DNA of 64,000 nt from a virus. Position numbers and translations under genes: made by a program. Position 1 is the first letter of the stretch, and each line of letters opens with the position of its first letter. The notes beneath the pieces were generated by a model. That model had not been told where the DNA came from, searched no databases, and saw nothing but the letters and a program-made list of their open reading frames with translations. The stretch is taken from positions 1-64,000 of IMG/VR virus record IMGVR_UViG_3300028563_000018; one strand, written 5' to 3'. Below, piece by piece: positions 40,160 to 49,413 of the stretch.

Positions 40160-40971
40160 CTACCGACCGCCGCGCTGTTTGTACGCCTGCTTCTCTGCTT
40201 CGATTGCTTGCTTGTTGCGCTCGTAAATGGCTCGGCGGCTGAATATGAGGGTGATGTCCTCGAGAAATTGAGGGTGCTGGTCGTACAGCCCTCCGGTATT
40301 CGGCAGGTGCGCCCAGCTCATCGCTTCACACAGGGCGAACAGCCGAATGGACTCCGGAAGCCAGGGAAGTGGTTGCGGATCCGCCTTGGAGTCGCCCGCT
40401 TCGATCCAGCTATCGACTAGCTCGAGGAACGCGCTTTTCCCTCCTCCTCCTCGACCTTCTTGGCTCGGAGTTCGTTCAGGTTCTCGATCTCTTGGTCGAT
40501 CCCCTCGACGGTGACCTCGGAGAGCAACCAGGGGTTGTGCTTGCGGATGTCCTTCTCGACGATGTCGAGTTCCTTCGGTGGGAACTTCTCCAGAATGAGG
40601 TTCAAGTTCTGCGGCGTGAAGGGGAATGCCGCGCCATCCTTGAGAAGGTTCCAACCGACGATCGCGAGCTTGAGCAACTCGGTACGGTCGTCGCCGGGCG
40701 CCAGCTTCATGCGAGCGTCTTCGGTCTTGCGGTTGATGACGAGGTCGCGGTTGACCGCGTTCATGTACTTGCGCTTCTCACCCTCCATGAGGGTGCGGTG
40801 CGTGATCGTCGAAACCCCATCCGAAAGCGTGACGGTGTTCTCGTCGGCAGCACCGAAGAAGTCGACCTGGATGTGATCCTCTGCGCGACCGTGGCCTGGC
40901 GTCGGCATCGCATCCAGCACGGCCTGACGCTTCGCCTTGAGCTCGTCGTCCAGTTCCTTTACGTCGGTCAT
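40160..40971 (-). CDS. tail assembly chaperone fusion (gpGT-like, -1 frameshift product)
   Basis: About 270 residues, made by the 40971-start frame up to the slippery site at 40441-40435 and then the -1 frame to 40160. The -1 part (LPESIRLFALCEAMSW, then EDITLIFSRRAIYERNK) has no good start of its own and continues in register after the slip. In siphophages the frameshift ratio of G and GT sets tail-tube assembly on the tape measure, which is the next gene. Confidence 0.8.
40417..40971 (-). CDS. tail assembly chaperone (gpG-like, unshifted)
   Basis: 184 residues, ATG 40971 with GGAGG upstream; position between tail tube and tape measure fixes the role. Acidic and helical, ending in KKVEEEEGKARSSS, where the GGGAAAA slip site lies in the last codons. 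Chaperones coat the tape measure before tube polymerisation. Confidence 0.8.
   Translation of the reverse strand: MTDVKELDDELKAKRQAVLDAMPTPGHGRAEDHIQVDFFGAADENTVTLSDGVSTITHRTLMEGEKRKYMNAVNRDLVINRKTEDARMKLAPGDDRTELLKLAIVGWNLLKDGAAFPFTPQNLNLILEKFPPKELDIVEKDIRKHNPWLLSEVTVEGIDQEIENLNELRAKKVEEEEGKARSSS
40435..40441 (-). promoter_or_regulatory. -1 programmed frameshift slippery heptamer GGGAAAA
   Basis: In the sense (minus) strand the zero-frame reads GAG GGA AAA GCG, giving the canonical slip G GGA AAA. It lies ~18 nt before the zero-frame stop TAG and exactly where the -1 frame stays open to 40160. This is the same class of site as in lambda G/T. Confidence 0.85.
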
Positions 40972-41015
40972 GATGAGCCTCCTGTGCTCTGTTGGGACCT
41001 TGTTGACTTGCGGGA

Positions 41016-42035
41016 TTACGCGACAGCGGCGAGGTCGTTGTAGAGGGTCGCGGTGAGGATCGGCGTCGCTGCGACCGGGCGCACGGCCTGGATCTCGATG
41101 TCGAACTCGATGACGTCGTCACCGCTGGGCTGCAAACCGAACGGCTTGATGACGGCCGACCCAATGTCGAACGAGCACGAATACAACGTCGCCGCGGTAC
41201 CCGTGATGAACTCGTAGGTCTGGACCGTGATGACGACGTGCTCGTGTGTGACGAGCCCGCCAGCGGCAGTGGCGGAAGACGTGCCGAACACGGCCTCCCG
41301 GTAGAACGCCGCCGACGCGGGACGCACCTTGGCGCCACAGGTGACCAGGCGCCGCTTCTCGGTAGTGTCCCCGAGGAACAGTGAGCCGATTCGGAAGTCG
41401 TTATCCTCGAGCTGGTTGTTGATGTCGAAGCTGAACGTCTTCGCCGGAAGCGCAACACCGCCGAGGGTGATCGTGCAGTTCGACGCCACCACTGCGGGCG
41501 TGTTGTCGAAGCTCGGGCTCGCCGTCGCCGACGCGGTGGGAACTGCGATCTGCGAGAGAGCGACGAGGTCGCAGGTGCCCATGAGCAAGCCAGTGGCGTC
41601 GGCCTCCAGGTGAAGCGCGTTCACCTTGGCGTCGGTGTACCGGAAGTGGTCGAAGTTATTGCCGATGTTCTCTTCGACGGAGAGCCAAGGAAGGTTGCTC
41701 ACGTCGACCGGAGTCATGACGTGCTTCATGGCGCCGGACTCGGGGTTGTTGTTGGTGTCAGTGTTCGTCCCGAGTGCTCCGTAGAGCAGCGTCGCGAACG
41801 AATCCATGCGGGGGTAGAAGGCGTACTGCCCCTTGAATGCGATCGGGCCGAGGTACGCGTCCACCACGTCGCGACCGCCACCGATTTCGGCGTCGGGGAT
41901 GATCAGGTCGCGCGTGCCTGCAAGCGCACCACTGCGCGTCTTCATGAACACGCCACCGCTGCCGGGGCTGCGGTAGGTGCCCTTGGACACCTGGGTGCGG
42001 AAACCAACGCTGCCCGACTGAGCGGTGAACCCCAT
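41016..42035 (-). CDS. major tail tube protein
   Basis: 339 residues from ATG 42035 (upstream in-frame codons belong to the leader hairpin). Position directly before the G/GT chaperones and tape measure identifies the tube protein. Beta-rich, with Thr/Ala-rich segments and a C-terminal ~100 residues (SGDDVIEFDIEIQAVRPV) typical of tube sandwiches. It is preceded by the conserved-loop hairpin and AACCCACAG box, like the capsid gene. Confidence 0.75.
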   Translation of the reverse strand: MGFTAQSGSVGFRTQVSKGTYRSPGSGGVFMKTRSGALAGTRDLIIPDAEIGGGRDVVDAYLGPIAFKGQYAFYPRMDSFATLLYGALGTNTDTNNNPESGAMKHVMTPVDVSNLPWLSVEENIGNNFDHFRYTDAKVNALHLEADATGLLMGTCDLVALSQIAVPTASATASPSFDNTPAVVASNCTITLGGVALPAKTFSFDINNQLEDNDFRIGSLFLGDTTEKRRLVTCGAKVRPASAAFYREAVFGTSSATAAGGLVTHEHVVITVQTYEFITGTAATLYSCSFDIGSAVIKPFGLQPSGDDVIEFDIEIQAVRPVAATPILTATLYNDLAAVA

Positions 42036-42046
42036 GATCTGCCTCG

Positions 42047-42089
42047 CTGTGGGTTTGTGCGGCCCGTTCGCTTTGCCGGCAGTGGGCCT
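42047..42089 (-). promoter_or_regulatory. conserved-loop hairpin leader of the tail tube gene
   Basis: On the minus strand GGCCC (42088-42084) pairs with GGGCC (42065-42061) around the loop ACTGCCGGCAAAGCGAAC, followed by CAAACCCACAG (42057-42047) and GCGAGG before ATG 42035. The stem sequence is unrelated to the other four copies but pairs, and the loop core is the same. Confidence 0.6.
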
Positions 42090-42102
42090 GCGGTTTAACT
42101 TC

Positions 42103-42591
42103 TTATGATGAGATTTCTGTCTCGAACCAACACTGCGTGACACTTGCAAAGACGAACGCACCATTGATGCGATTGTCTTGGTATCGCTGGCCTTGAACTC
42201 CCCAGCGAAGGACTCGCTCAGTCACTCCGAGAATCGTCTCATTCAGACCGCCCAAAGCTAGTTTCAATGCGGAGTCCCTGTATAGGGTCGCCCGCAATGA
42301 CTTTACGAATTTGCTCGAAATAGCAGCACCTTCGTCGCGCTTTGCGTGCTTCATCAAAGTCTGGATATAGACGTAGTACCTGCCGCGCGGCTCACCCGCG
42401 CCGATCTCCCAGTCGAGAGGCACCCAGTTGTCGGTGAACACGCCAATGGCGCCGTTCGCGGAAGTATCTGCGAGCGCGTTCTTCTCGATCGTTTTCACAT
42501 CAGCGAGAGTCCAGAGCCCTGTGGGCGTCGGAGTCTTCACACCGACGAGGGTGTCGACGATGTTGGCCGGAAAGGCAGCGTCAGAGGGCAT
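42103..42591 (-). CDS. tail terminator/completion protein candidate
   Basis: 162 residues, ATG 42591 overlapping the upstream gene by 11 nt. The gene lies between the virion-morphogenesis (gpG-like) protein and the tail tube, where siphophages encode the tail terminator. Composition and length fit, but no definite motif is visible. Confidence 0.5.
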   Translation of the reverse strand: MPSDAAFPANIVDTLVGVKTPTPTGLWTLADVKTIEKNALADTSANGAIGVFTDNWVPLDWEIGAGEPRGRYYVYIQTLMKHAKRDEGAAISSKFVKSLRATLYRDSALKLALGGLNETILGVTERVLRWGVQGQRYQDNRINGAFVFASVTQCWFETEISS

Positions 42592-43114
42592 GAGCGTTAC
42601 CTCGCGCCATCTCTGTCGTGAACCACTGCATCAGGTCTTCCAGGATGAGGGCTGCGTCGGTCTCGTCGACTGCGACAACGGGGCGCGGAACGGTCGCTCC
42701 GAAGTTGGCCTGCTTCGGCTTGCCGCGCTGTGCCGTGTTGAGTTTCTCGAATAGTTCTCCGCCGGGACTGGACGGCCACACGAGGATGGCGCCATCGCCA
42801 TCAGACATCGTGACGCCAGTGCTGGATGTCATGAACGACTCCAACTCGCCCGTACGCTTGTTGATCGGGTTCGCGCCGGGAAAGCCCGCGCGATCGCGGA
42901 TGGCGACAGTGCTGAATCGCAGAGGCGCCCACTTGCCTGACGCCTGGTCCCCCTCGGCGTCGAAGCGTGCTTGTGCTCGAGCTTGCAGCGTCTTCGTTGG
43001 GCCGACGCGCAGGAACTCTTGTAGTGTCACGGGTTGGAAGATCGACCGCATACGGTCAAGGACCGCGACGACATCCTCCTTCTCGACCTCGATATTGATC
43101 AGTGCTTCGGCCAT
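42581..43114 (-). CDS. phage virion morphogenesis (Mu gpG / tail completion-like) protein
   Basis: 177 residues, ATG 43114. FDAEGDQASGKWAPL, RTGELESFM and a C-terminal WFTTEM fit the virion morphogenesis family of Mu-like and related phages, which acts at the head-tail joint. Position between tailspike and terminator agrees. Confidence 0.6.
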   Translation of the reverse strand: MAEALINIEVEKEDVVAVLDRMRSIFQPVTLQEFLRVGPTKTLQARAQARFDAEGDQASGKWAPLRFSTVAIRDRAGFPGANPINKRTGELESFMTSSTGVTMSDGDGAILVWPSSPGGELFEKLNTAQRGKPKQANFGATVPRPVVAVDETDAALILEDLMQWFTTEMARGNAHAL

Positions 43115-43115
43115 A

Positions 43116-44504
43116 TCACGCAGCCGTGGTGACGTTCGTCCAGCCGGTCGTGCCGTTGGTGTTTACATAGAGGCGCGTCGAGGACGACGATCCGTCCAGC
43201 CGGATGTAGACCGAACCCTTCGCCGCAGAGAACGAAGGCACGCCGGTCCCCTGAGAAATGCTTGGCCCAGCGGCACCCCCGAGAGAGATCTTGGCGGTCG
43301 CATCGGGCGTTCCGTAACCCTCACCAATGATGAGGTTGTGCATGACGAAAACGTCGTTGTAGATCCCGAGAGCGCCGGTGGCGTACTCTTGGATCACGGC
43401 GGTGTTCATGTGTAACTCGGCACCCTTGTCCCAGACGGTGTTCGTGCCAGCATTGCTGACCGGAGTCGAGACGGCGACAAAGTTGTTGTTCCGGATAAGT
43501 GTTCCGTCGGCGGTCGAAAGAACCGAGACTCCCGTCGCAGTGCCACCCATCGCAGAGGCATTGAAGGTGTTATTCGAGATGATGTCGTAGTCGCCAGCAG
43601 TCTTTACGCCGACGAAGCAACCTTCGAACCGGCAGCCGATCACCGTTGACTGTGAGTTGCCAGCGTTCTGGTTGTCGACCCCGATGGCCGCGCCCTGGAT
43701 GATCGTCCCAAGCACCTTCAGGGTGTCGCCGATCGTGTTGCGGATCCCTGTCGTGCTCGCCGCGTATGCAGTCGTGTCGTTGAAGTGGGCGTCGATGTAT
43801 CCGCCGATGACCTTCAACCCATTGGTGTCGTTGTTGTCGATGCCGATGAGGCAGTTGGCAGCGAGGAAGTTGCGCACTTCGGGGTACTGCGACAGCGGAT
43901 TGCCAGTGCCAGTACCGTCCGAGCGGAGGCCGTAGCCGGCATTGAAGTCGACCGCTGCGCAGTCCTCGACAATCCAGCCATTCGCACGCTTGATGAGGAT
44001 GGCGCCGGTGGCAGTCCCAGCCGTGTCGTGGAAACAGAGACCTCGAAGGACGGGTCCCTGGAAGATCGTTGACGCAGCGGCCGAGTTGAAGGTGAAACCG
44101 ACAACACTCGCTGGCACCTGAATCACGACAGCACCGAGCCCGACCGCAGCCCAGCCGCCGTTACCGGCGTCTTCGCCGATCAGGGCGATGTTCGGCGTCG
44201 AACTGGTGAGCCCCGACGTGATCTTGTAACCACCGACAGGGAAGACAACCGTGCCGCCCACACTGGGACATGCGTTGAGGGCGTTCTGGATCGCGGTGGT
44301 GTCGTTGGTGTTGCCATCACCCTTAGCACCAAACGCCATCACATTGAGGCGAATCCCGAGCTGACGAGGGTTCGCCTTGAGGTCGGTTCCAGTTGTCGCC
44401 ATCGAAGTGTTCGACACATCGACCATAGGAATGAGGTCGTTCGTCGGGTCGATGCCCTGAGCAACGGCGCTGAGTCCACTCGTTCGGATCGGTATTGCCG
44501 TCAT
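43116..44504 (-). CDS. tailspike / appendage with right-handed beta-helix (pectate-lyase-like)
   Basis: 462 residues from ATG 44504. NVMAFGAKGDGNTNDTTAIQNALNAC (shown in parts: AFGAKGDG then TTAIQNAL, ~70-95) is the N-terminal signature of the pectate-lyase-3 superfamily used by phage depolymerases. Asn/Gly/Thr-rich coils follow to ~430, and the C-terminus GSVYIRLDG...LYVNTNGTTGW is a common phage attachment-end motif. Its place between neck genes instead of after the tape measure is unusual. Probably degrades host surface polysaccharide. Confidence 0.7.
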   Translation of the reverse strand: MTAIPIRTSGLSAVAQGIDPTNDLIPMVDVSNTSMATTGTDLKANPRQLGIRLNVMAFGAKGDGNTNDTTAIQNALNACPSVGGTVVFPVGGYKITSGLTSSTPNIALIGEDAGNGGWAAVGLGAVVIQVPASVVGFTFNSAAASTIFQGPVLRGLCFHDTAGTATGAILIKRANGWIVEDCAAVDFNAGYGLRSDGTGTGNPLSQYPEVRNFLAANCLIGIDNNDTNGLKVIGGYIDAHFNDTTAYAASTTGIRNTIGDTLKVLGTIIQGAAIGVDNQNAGNSQSTVIGCRFEGCFVGVKTAGDYDIISNNTFNASAMGGTATGVSVLSTADGTLIRNNNFVAVSTPVSNAGTNTVWDKGAELHMNTAVIQEYATGALGIYNDVFVMHNLIIGEGYGTPDATAKISLGGAAGPSISQGTGVPSFSAAKGSVYIRLDGSSSSTRLYVNTNGTTGWTNVTTAA

Positions 44505-45349
44505 AATGTGCTCTCTGTCTCGAGTGGCGGCACAGAAACGGGAGCACCAGGACGCCACACCGTTTTGCTGATCCGCGGCGGGAACTGCGGGCGCATGAAT
44601 GCCTGCTCAAAAGCGTCCACTGCGCTGTAGGTGTCGTGGTTGGTGATGCTCGGCGCGTTCGCTTGGAAGCTCGTCGGCTCGATCGTCAGGCCGGGGAGCG
44701 CGGTGCCACCGTTCAGGATGGAGTTGAGGTCGGTGATGGCTCCGTCGATGAGCTTCTGGCCGTAGTCGTGCACCGAGTTGTCCTCGTGCGCGATGGCGAG
44801 GCTCTGAATCAGACGACCGGTGGCGAGCTTGCTATTGATCGTCTTGAGCTTGAGCGTCACCCAAGCGGGAGCCGAGTCGAGGGCGAGTGGCAACACGTAC
44901 CGCTGACCCAGCATTCCGTTCATCTCGTCAGCAGTGCCGTTGATGTAGTCGTAGTGGTTGATGTCGGGCGAGAGCGTCATGTCTCCAAGGAGAAGGTCAC
45001 TGATTTCGCAGTAGCCGAAGTTCGGCGCGTTGACCCGGAAGATCAACTCGCCGTATTGCTCGTTGTTGTGGTCGTCCGTGAACTTCAGGACGTACGAGCC
45101 AGGCTCTAAGCCGTCGAGCTCGTCGCCCGGAGTCGTCGACCAACTCACCACGAGATTCGGCGACTGCACAACGCTGTCGACGAGCGGCGGGATCGTAAAG
45201 CCCGTCGTCTTTGTGAACAGGACCGGACCGCCAAAGGCGAAGCAGTCGAGTTGAATCACGTGCCCGGTCAGGTCAAGCAGGTACCCAGAGTTGTCCCATT
45301 GGACCTCAAGATCAAAGTACTTGCCTTTACTGTAAACGGCGCGATTCAT
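44501..45349 (-). CDS. head-tail connector fused to a beta-sandwich domain
   Basis: 282 residues, ATG 45349. Residues ~1-105 form an Ig/BppU-like beta domain (QWDNSGYLLDLTGHVIQLD). From ~113, YCEISDLLLGDMT and the region to ~200 resemble gp6/DUF1320-type head-tail connectors that line the neck. A fusion of these two modules is uncommon. Overlaps the tailspike start by 4 nt. Confidence 0.55.
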   Translation of the reverse strand: MNRAVYSKGKYFDLEVQWDNSGYLLDLTGHVIQLDCFAFGGPVLFTKTTGFTIPPLVDSVVQSPNLVVSWSTTPGDELDGLEPGSYVLKFTDDHNNEQYGELIFRVNAPNFGYCEISDLLLGDMTLSPDINHYDYINGTADEMNGMLGQRYVLPLALDSAPAWVTLKLKTINSKLATGRLIQSLAIAHEDNSVHDYGQKLIDGAITDLNSILNGGTALPGLTIEPTSFQANAPSITNHDTYSAVDAFEQAFMRPQFPPRISKTVWRPGAPVSVPPLETESTL

Positions 45350-45357
45350 GGTCGTCT

Positions 45358-47103
45358 TTAGATCGGCGTGGACGGCACGAAGGTCGGACCACGTAAGCGT
45401 ATATGCGTCTTTTCCTGAACGACCATCGATACGGGTAGCTCTTTACGAACGTATTCAATCTTTGTTGCCCCGACACGAACAAGGCACGCCACTCCAAACG
45501 CATTGAGATAGGCAGTGGACTTCAAAGTCACATCACCTACGGTCAGCGAAGCTGACGCGCCTGTTGCGCTGATGACGCGCTTTCCCACGAAGGGCACTCC
45601 TACGTGTGCCGAGAATGGATTACCCGGAACATGAAGTGTGTAGTGAAGCGTGAACCCAGGAGACCCAACACCAACCGTGCATGAGACCCCCGTCGTATCG
45701 ATGATGCGCGTTCCCATACGAAGGAAAGACGCCCCCACCAACACGCCACAGGCGATTCCTGTGACCGAACGAGATACCGGACCGGGGTGAAGCGCGAGAA
45801 AACCAGCGGCAGCGACACACGTCACGCCAGTTGGCAACAGATGATTCGTCGAAGTCGCCGAGACGGTGCCGAAAATCGCAGACCCCGCGACGCCACCGGT
45901 CGTGATGTGCGCTGTCGACTTGACGCCAGGAGCGCCAATAGAACACGTCACAGCCTTGCCGGTGGGAAGAATGCGAGTGATCTTCTTGGCAACGGAGGAT
46001 CCAACCGTAACCGTGCAACTCACGCCAGACAACGAAAGTGTCTGCGTCGGCGGGATGAGGAAGGTCGCAAGCGCAGAGGCGATCGTGGCGTGACCCGTCG
46101 AATTGGCATGAACGGTGTCGCTCATCGAGATCGTCCCGATGGTCCGTAGATCAAGGAACGCGACGTTGCTCGGATCCGCAGCGGCGATTGCGGCCAGAGC
46201 GGTGTTGTAGGGACCGATGTCGGGATGACCCGAGGCTGACGAGATGTCGTAGGGACCAAGCAACAGGAACGATGGATTTTGAGAACACATCGACTTCACA
46301 TTTGCGATGATCTGCGTGATGTTCGCCTGATACGTCGCCGTCGACACGCCGAGTACGCAGTCGTTGATCCCGAGAAAAATGATGCAGAGCGCCGGGTTCA
46401 CGCAGAGGGTCGCCGAGAGCGGATCTGTCAGTCCAGCGACGCTGAACATATCGGCCACACCACCCGACACCTGACCAACGCGGCCATGATTGAAGACCCG
46501 AATACCTTTGCCCTCATCGCTGTCGAAAATTTGGGCACCACAGATGAAAGGAGTCTTACCGGAGGACGGGGTGACAACGGAGGTGTGGGTCCCATGCGAG
46601 TAGAGAGCGGAGGTATAGCTACCTTGATAGTCGAGACCTCCTGTCGAGGCGGGAGTGATCGTGTCAGCGGATCCCCCGTCAGTGACTACCGACAATGTGC
46701 CGAGTCCACTGATCCCGCGTTGGTGTTGGAATTTGATCGAAGTGCCAGTCCAGTGCAGTGTGACCGTTTCGTTCGCAGCGATAGTCTCAATCTCGCCATT
46801 AAAGTTTCGTGAGTCGGTAGTGCCGCTATCGCCGCTCGACCAGGTCCAATACGCCGATCCAGCAGGACTGTTGTTGCTTAACTCGGAGCCGTTGACATAC
46901 CCGAGGCCACCCACACCGGCCTGATAGTGGGCCTGAAGGTTGCGCGCCAGCTTGGCCGAGTATCGAGAGTCGACGATCGGAAACGCCGCTCCAGGATTGT
47001 TCGATCCAAACCCCTGCGAGACGCTGTCCCCGAAGACAATGATGTTGCAAGGCGAAGTGCCAGCGGCACTAAGCGCCGATCGAACTCGGTCCAGTGCGGC
47101 CAT
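45358..47103 (-). CDS. SGNH/GDSL esterase virion protein with ~22-residue repeats
   Basis: 581 residues, ATG 47103. The N-terminal ~345 residues are an SGNH hydrolase: IIVFGDSVSQG (Ser27), GINDC and DTVHANSTGH complete the Ser, Asn and Asp-x2-His blocks. The C-terminal ~215 residues are about nine imperfect ~22-residue beta repeats (TGVSCTVTVGS pattern), ending in EKTHIRLRG. The same repeat and end motif recur in the neighbouring 47105-48955 product. Likely an esterase displayed on the virion that deacetylates surface glycan. Confidence 0.7.
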   Translation of the reverse strand: MAALDRVRSALSAAGTSPCNIIVFGDSVSQGFGSNNPGAAFPIVDSRYSAKLARNLQAHYQAGVGGLGYVNGSELSNNSPAGSAYWTWSSGDSGTTDSRNFNGEIETIAANETVTLHWTGTSIKFQHQRGISGLGTLSVVTDGGSADTITPASTGGLDYQGSYTSALYSHGTHTSVVTPSSGKTPFICGAQIFDSDEGKGIRVFNHGRVGQVSGGVADMFSVAGLTDPLSATLCVNPALCIIFLGINDCVLGVSTATYQANITQIIANVKSMCSQNPSFLLLGPYDISSASGHPDIGPYNTALAAIAAADPSNVAFLDLRTIGTISMSDTVHANSTGHATIASALATFLIPPTQTLSLSGVSCTVTVGSSVAKKITRILPTGKAVTCSIGAPGVKSTAHITTGGVAGSAIFGTVSATSTNHLLPTGVTCVAAAGFLALHPGPVSRSVTGIACGVLVGASFLRMGTRIIDTTGVSCTVGVGSPGFTLHYTLHVPGNPFSAHVGVPFVGKRVISATGASASLTVGDVTLKSTAYLNAFGVACLVRVGATKIEYVRKELPVSMVVQEKTHIRLRGPTFVPSTPI

Positions 47104-47104
47104 C

Positions 47105-48955
47105 TCAGGCGTCCCGCAACGACCAGGAGTTCTGCTTCGTCACATAGAAGGTGCTCAAGCGAACGTGCCCTTTCTCGTGCAGGGCAATTCGCACGCCTGG
47201 AGGCGTGACTGTGTGCATCGCCACGGCGTGACCCGGTGTCATCGAAACGCCGACACCAGTCAGGAACAGCGTCCTTGAGGCGTAGTCGGCGAAGGACACC
47301 CCAAAATGGACGGAACACACCGCGCCAGATGGCAACACCGTCACGTGTGTATGAAGATTCGGAACTCCGACGTGGATCACACAAGACGCACCGGTTGCCA
47401 TGATTCCGTTCGAGCTCACCAGCGGCGAACCAGCGGCAGCGGCACTCGCCAATCCAGAGGGCAAGATCACGTAACGACTATGAAGAGTGCACGAGCCAGC
47501 ACTCGCGGACGACGCAACACCCGAAGGATGAATCTTTATCGTGCTAAGGAGCGTCACGGAGCCAGGGGTGGCAGCAACCGCCAGACTAGGGACCGCGATC
47601 GAGCCAGCTCGCGAAATAACGGTGTTGCCGGCCGTCACAGAAACGGCCTTCCCTGCGGGATGCATCGCGTAGCTCGGCGTCACGCTCGTTGATCCGGCGG
47701 TACAGGAAATCGACTTCCCTGTGGTGCTGATGTGCGCAATCGACTTCACACCCGGCGCGCCTGGCGTAACAGAGCAAACGAACCCCGTCGAAGAAATCGA
47801 TACGGCGCCGGGATGCAGCACGACAGATCCACATGTCACCGAGCACGCGAGTCCAGACGGAAGGACGTGTGCGATCGACTTGACGGCAGGGGTCCCGGTG
47901 GCAACCGAACACGAGAACCCAGTCGTCGAGACAGTAACGGCGCCTGCGTGCATTGAGATGGATCCCGCGGTGACGCTGCATGAAGCGCCCGTCACGGCAA
48001 CAGTGTTACGTCCCTTGACGGTCGGCGAACCCACATTGACCGAGCACGAGAACCCAGTCAGCGACCTCGAAACGGACCCCGGATGCAAGATCGGCGCACC
48101 ACACGCGACCGAACAGGAGAAACCAGTAGCCGAGATATATGAAATACCTTTCACAGTTGCGGATCCCGCCGTGACCGTGATGGCTTTTCCGGTTGTCGAA
48201 AGAGTGTTCTTGCTCTTTACGCTGACTGATCCTGGAGTCACCGTGCAAGCGACGCCAGTCGGGCTGATCGTTTGGAGCGGAGGTGCCGCCTTCCAGAGGG
48301 CGACACAAGCCGCCCACGTACCCGAGACGCTGAGCGTGGCCTGGTAAGTCTGTGCAGTCGCCGAAGAGAGAATGGCAGACCCAGTGATGGCGTTGTTCGA
48401 TGACGCCGTCAGCGCTCCATGCGTGACTTCGGTCCCAGCGCCGAACGGTGAAAACTGTCGCGACGACACGGTGGTCGCACTACCACTGCCAGACAGAAAC
48501 GCTATGCAGCCGATCGCCAGGTCCGCAGATCCGGCAGGAGTACCCGACGACCCAGAGGACGGAGACGTACTCGAAGCAGGCGTTCCTGCGTGAGAAACGT
48601 CAAGCGCCCCGGCGCCAGCGACCTCATAGAACTGCGATTGAACACCAGTCGAGTCGGCGAGCGCGATCGTAAAACTCGTGATGGATGCGGCGTTGGTGGT
48701 TGCCCAAATCGACGCTTCGCGATTGAACGCCGCGGTCGAAGAGACAATGCGCGTCCAAGTGTTGCCGGCGCTGTCGGTGACGCCCGTGACTTCCGGGTTG
48801 CCCGAGAAGTCAAACTTACTCAGCGTTGCGATCGCAAGGATCAGAAGCGCTCCTGCGGCAGTTGCCGTCAGTCCAGTCTTCTGATGTGAGGTTGCATTGG
48901 TCGCATCGTCGTAGGTGACGCCTGCGCCGCTACCATTCGTGATCGTGATTGCCAC
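47105..48955 (-). CDS. large repeat virion protein (about 16 beta repeats)
   Basis: 616 residues, GTG 48955 with GGGAGG upstream. Residues ~1-225 form a beta-rich domain (VTGVTDSAGNTWTRI and later LWKAAPP). From there about 16 imperfect repeats of ~22 residues follow, with the core TGFSCSVATGSP and a turn VKSIAHV. The C-terminus ALHEKGHVRLSTFYV is nearly the same as in the neighbouring esterase. The regular period suggests a beta-solenoid fibre or capsid decoration. Position between capsid and neck genes supports a virion role; no enzyme motif is seen. Confidence 0.65.
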   Translation of the reverse strand: MAITITNGSGAGVTYDDATNATSHQKTGLTATAAGALLILAIATLSKFDFSGNPEVTGVTDSAGNTWTRIVSSTAAFNREASIWATTNAASITSFTIALADSTGVQSQFYEVAGAGALDVSHAGTPASSTSPSSGSSGTPAGSADLAIGCIAFLSGSGSATTVSSRQFSPFGAGTEVTHGALTASSNNAITGSAILSSATAQTYQATLSVSGTWAACVALWKAAPPLQTISPTGVACTVTPGSVSVKSKNTLSTTGKAITVTAGSATVKGISYISATGFSCSVACGAPILHPGSVSRSLTGFSCSVNVGSPTVKGRNTVAVTGASCSVTAGSISMHAGAVTVSTTGFSCSVATGTPAVKSIAHVLPSGLACSVTCGSVVLHPGAVSISSTGFVCSVTPGAPGVKSIAHISTTGKSISCTAGSTSVTPSYAMHPAGKAVSVTAGNTVISRAGSIAVPSLAVAATPGSVTLLSTIKIHPSGVASSASAGSCTLHSRYVILPSGLASAAAAGSPLVSSNGIMATGASCVIHVGVPNLHTHVTVLPSGAVCSVHFGVSFADYASRTLFLTGVGVSMTPGHAVAMHTVTPPGVRIALHEKGHVRLSTFYVTKQNSWSLRDA

Positions 48956-48983
48956 CGTGTTACCTCCCGGCGGATAACCCCGA

Positions 48984-49412
48984 TCAGTTCAGGCTGAAGA
49001 TGCGGTTGTTCCCGTTGTCGAAGGACACTGCGATGTCGCCGCCGTTGGGCGTGACGGCCGTGAAACCATCGATGTAGAGAATCGGCGTCGACCCGGCGTC
49101 GTTCGTCACGAACTTGTAGACGACGAGCGCAGCAACGGTCTTCGATCCGGATACCGAAACGGCCGTGAAGGTCGCGTCAGCCGCGTCGAATGCGATGACG
49201 TGCGAGTTGGTCACGATCGACAATGAACCGAGGGTCTGGTCTGTCGTCGATGCGTACCGAGTGATCGGCGTCATCGACGTCTGAGTGAGGTCAACCGTGT
49301 AGTCGGTGGCGACGTTGATCAGACCGATCTTGATCGTGTCCGAGTCGAGGTCGATGCGCGTTCCGGTCCCAAGGAACGCCTGCTTCGCAACGTCGTACAG
49401 GGCGGATGCCAT
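48984..49412 (-). CDS. small structural protein
   Basis: 142 residues, ATG 49412. MASALYDVAKQAFLGTGTRIDLDSDTIK (LYDVAKQAFL then DTIKIGLI) is typical of small beta-rich virion proteins encoded next to capsid genes in many phages. Thr/Ser/Val-rich throughout. Probably a capsid decoration or fibre-base protein; a precise role is not supported. Confidence 0.6.
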   Translation of the reverse strand: MASALYDVAKQAFLGTGTRIDLDSDTIKIGLINVATDYTVDLTQTSMTPITRYASTTDQTLGSLSIVTNSHVIAFDAADATFTAVSVSGSKTVAALVVYKFVTNDAGSTPILYIDGFTAVTPNGGDIAVSFDNGNNRIFSLN

Positions 49413-49413
49413 G

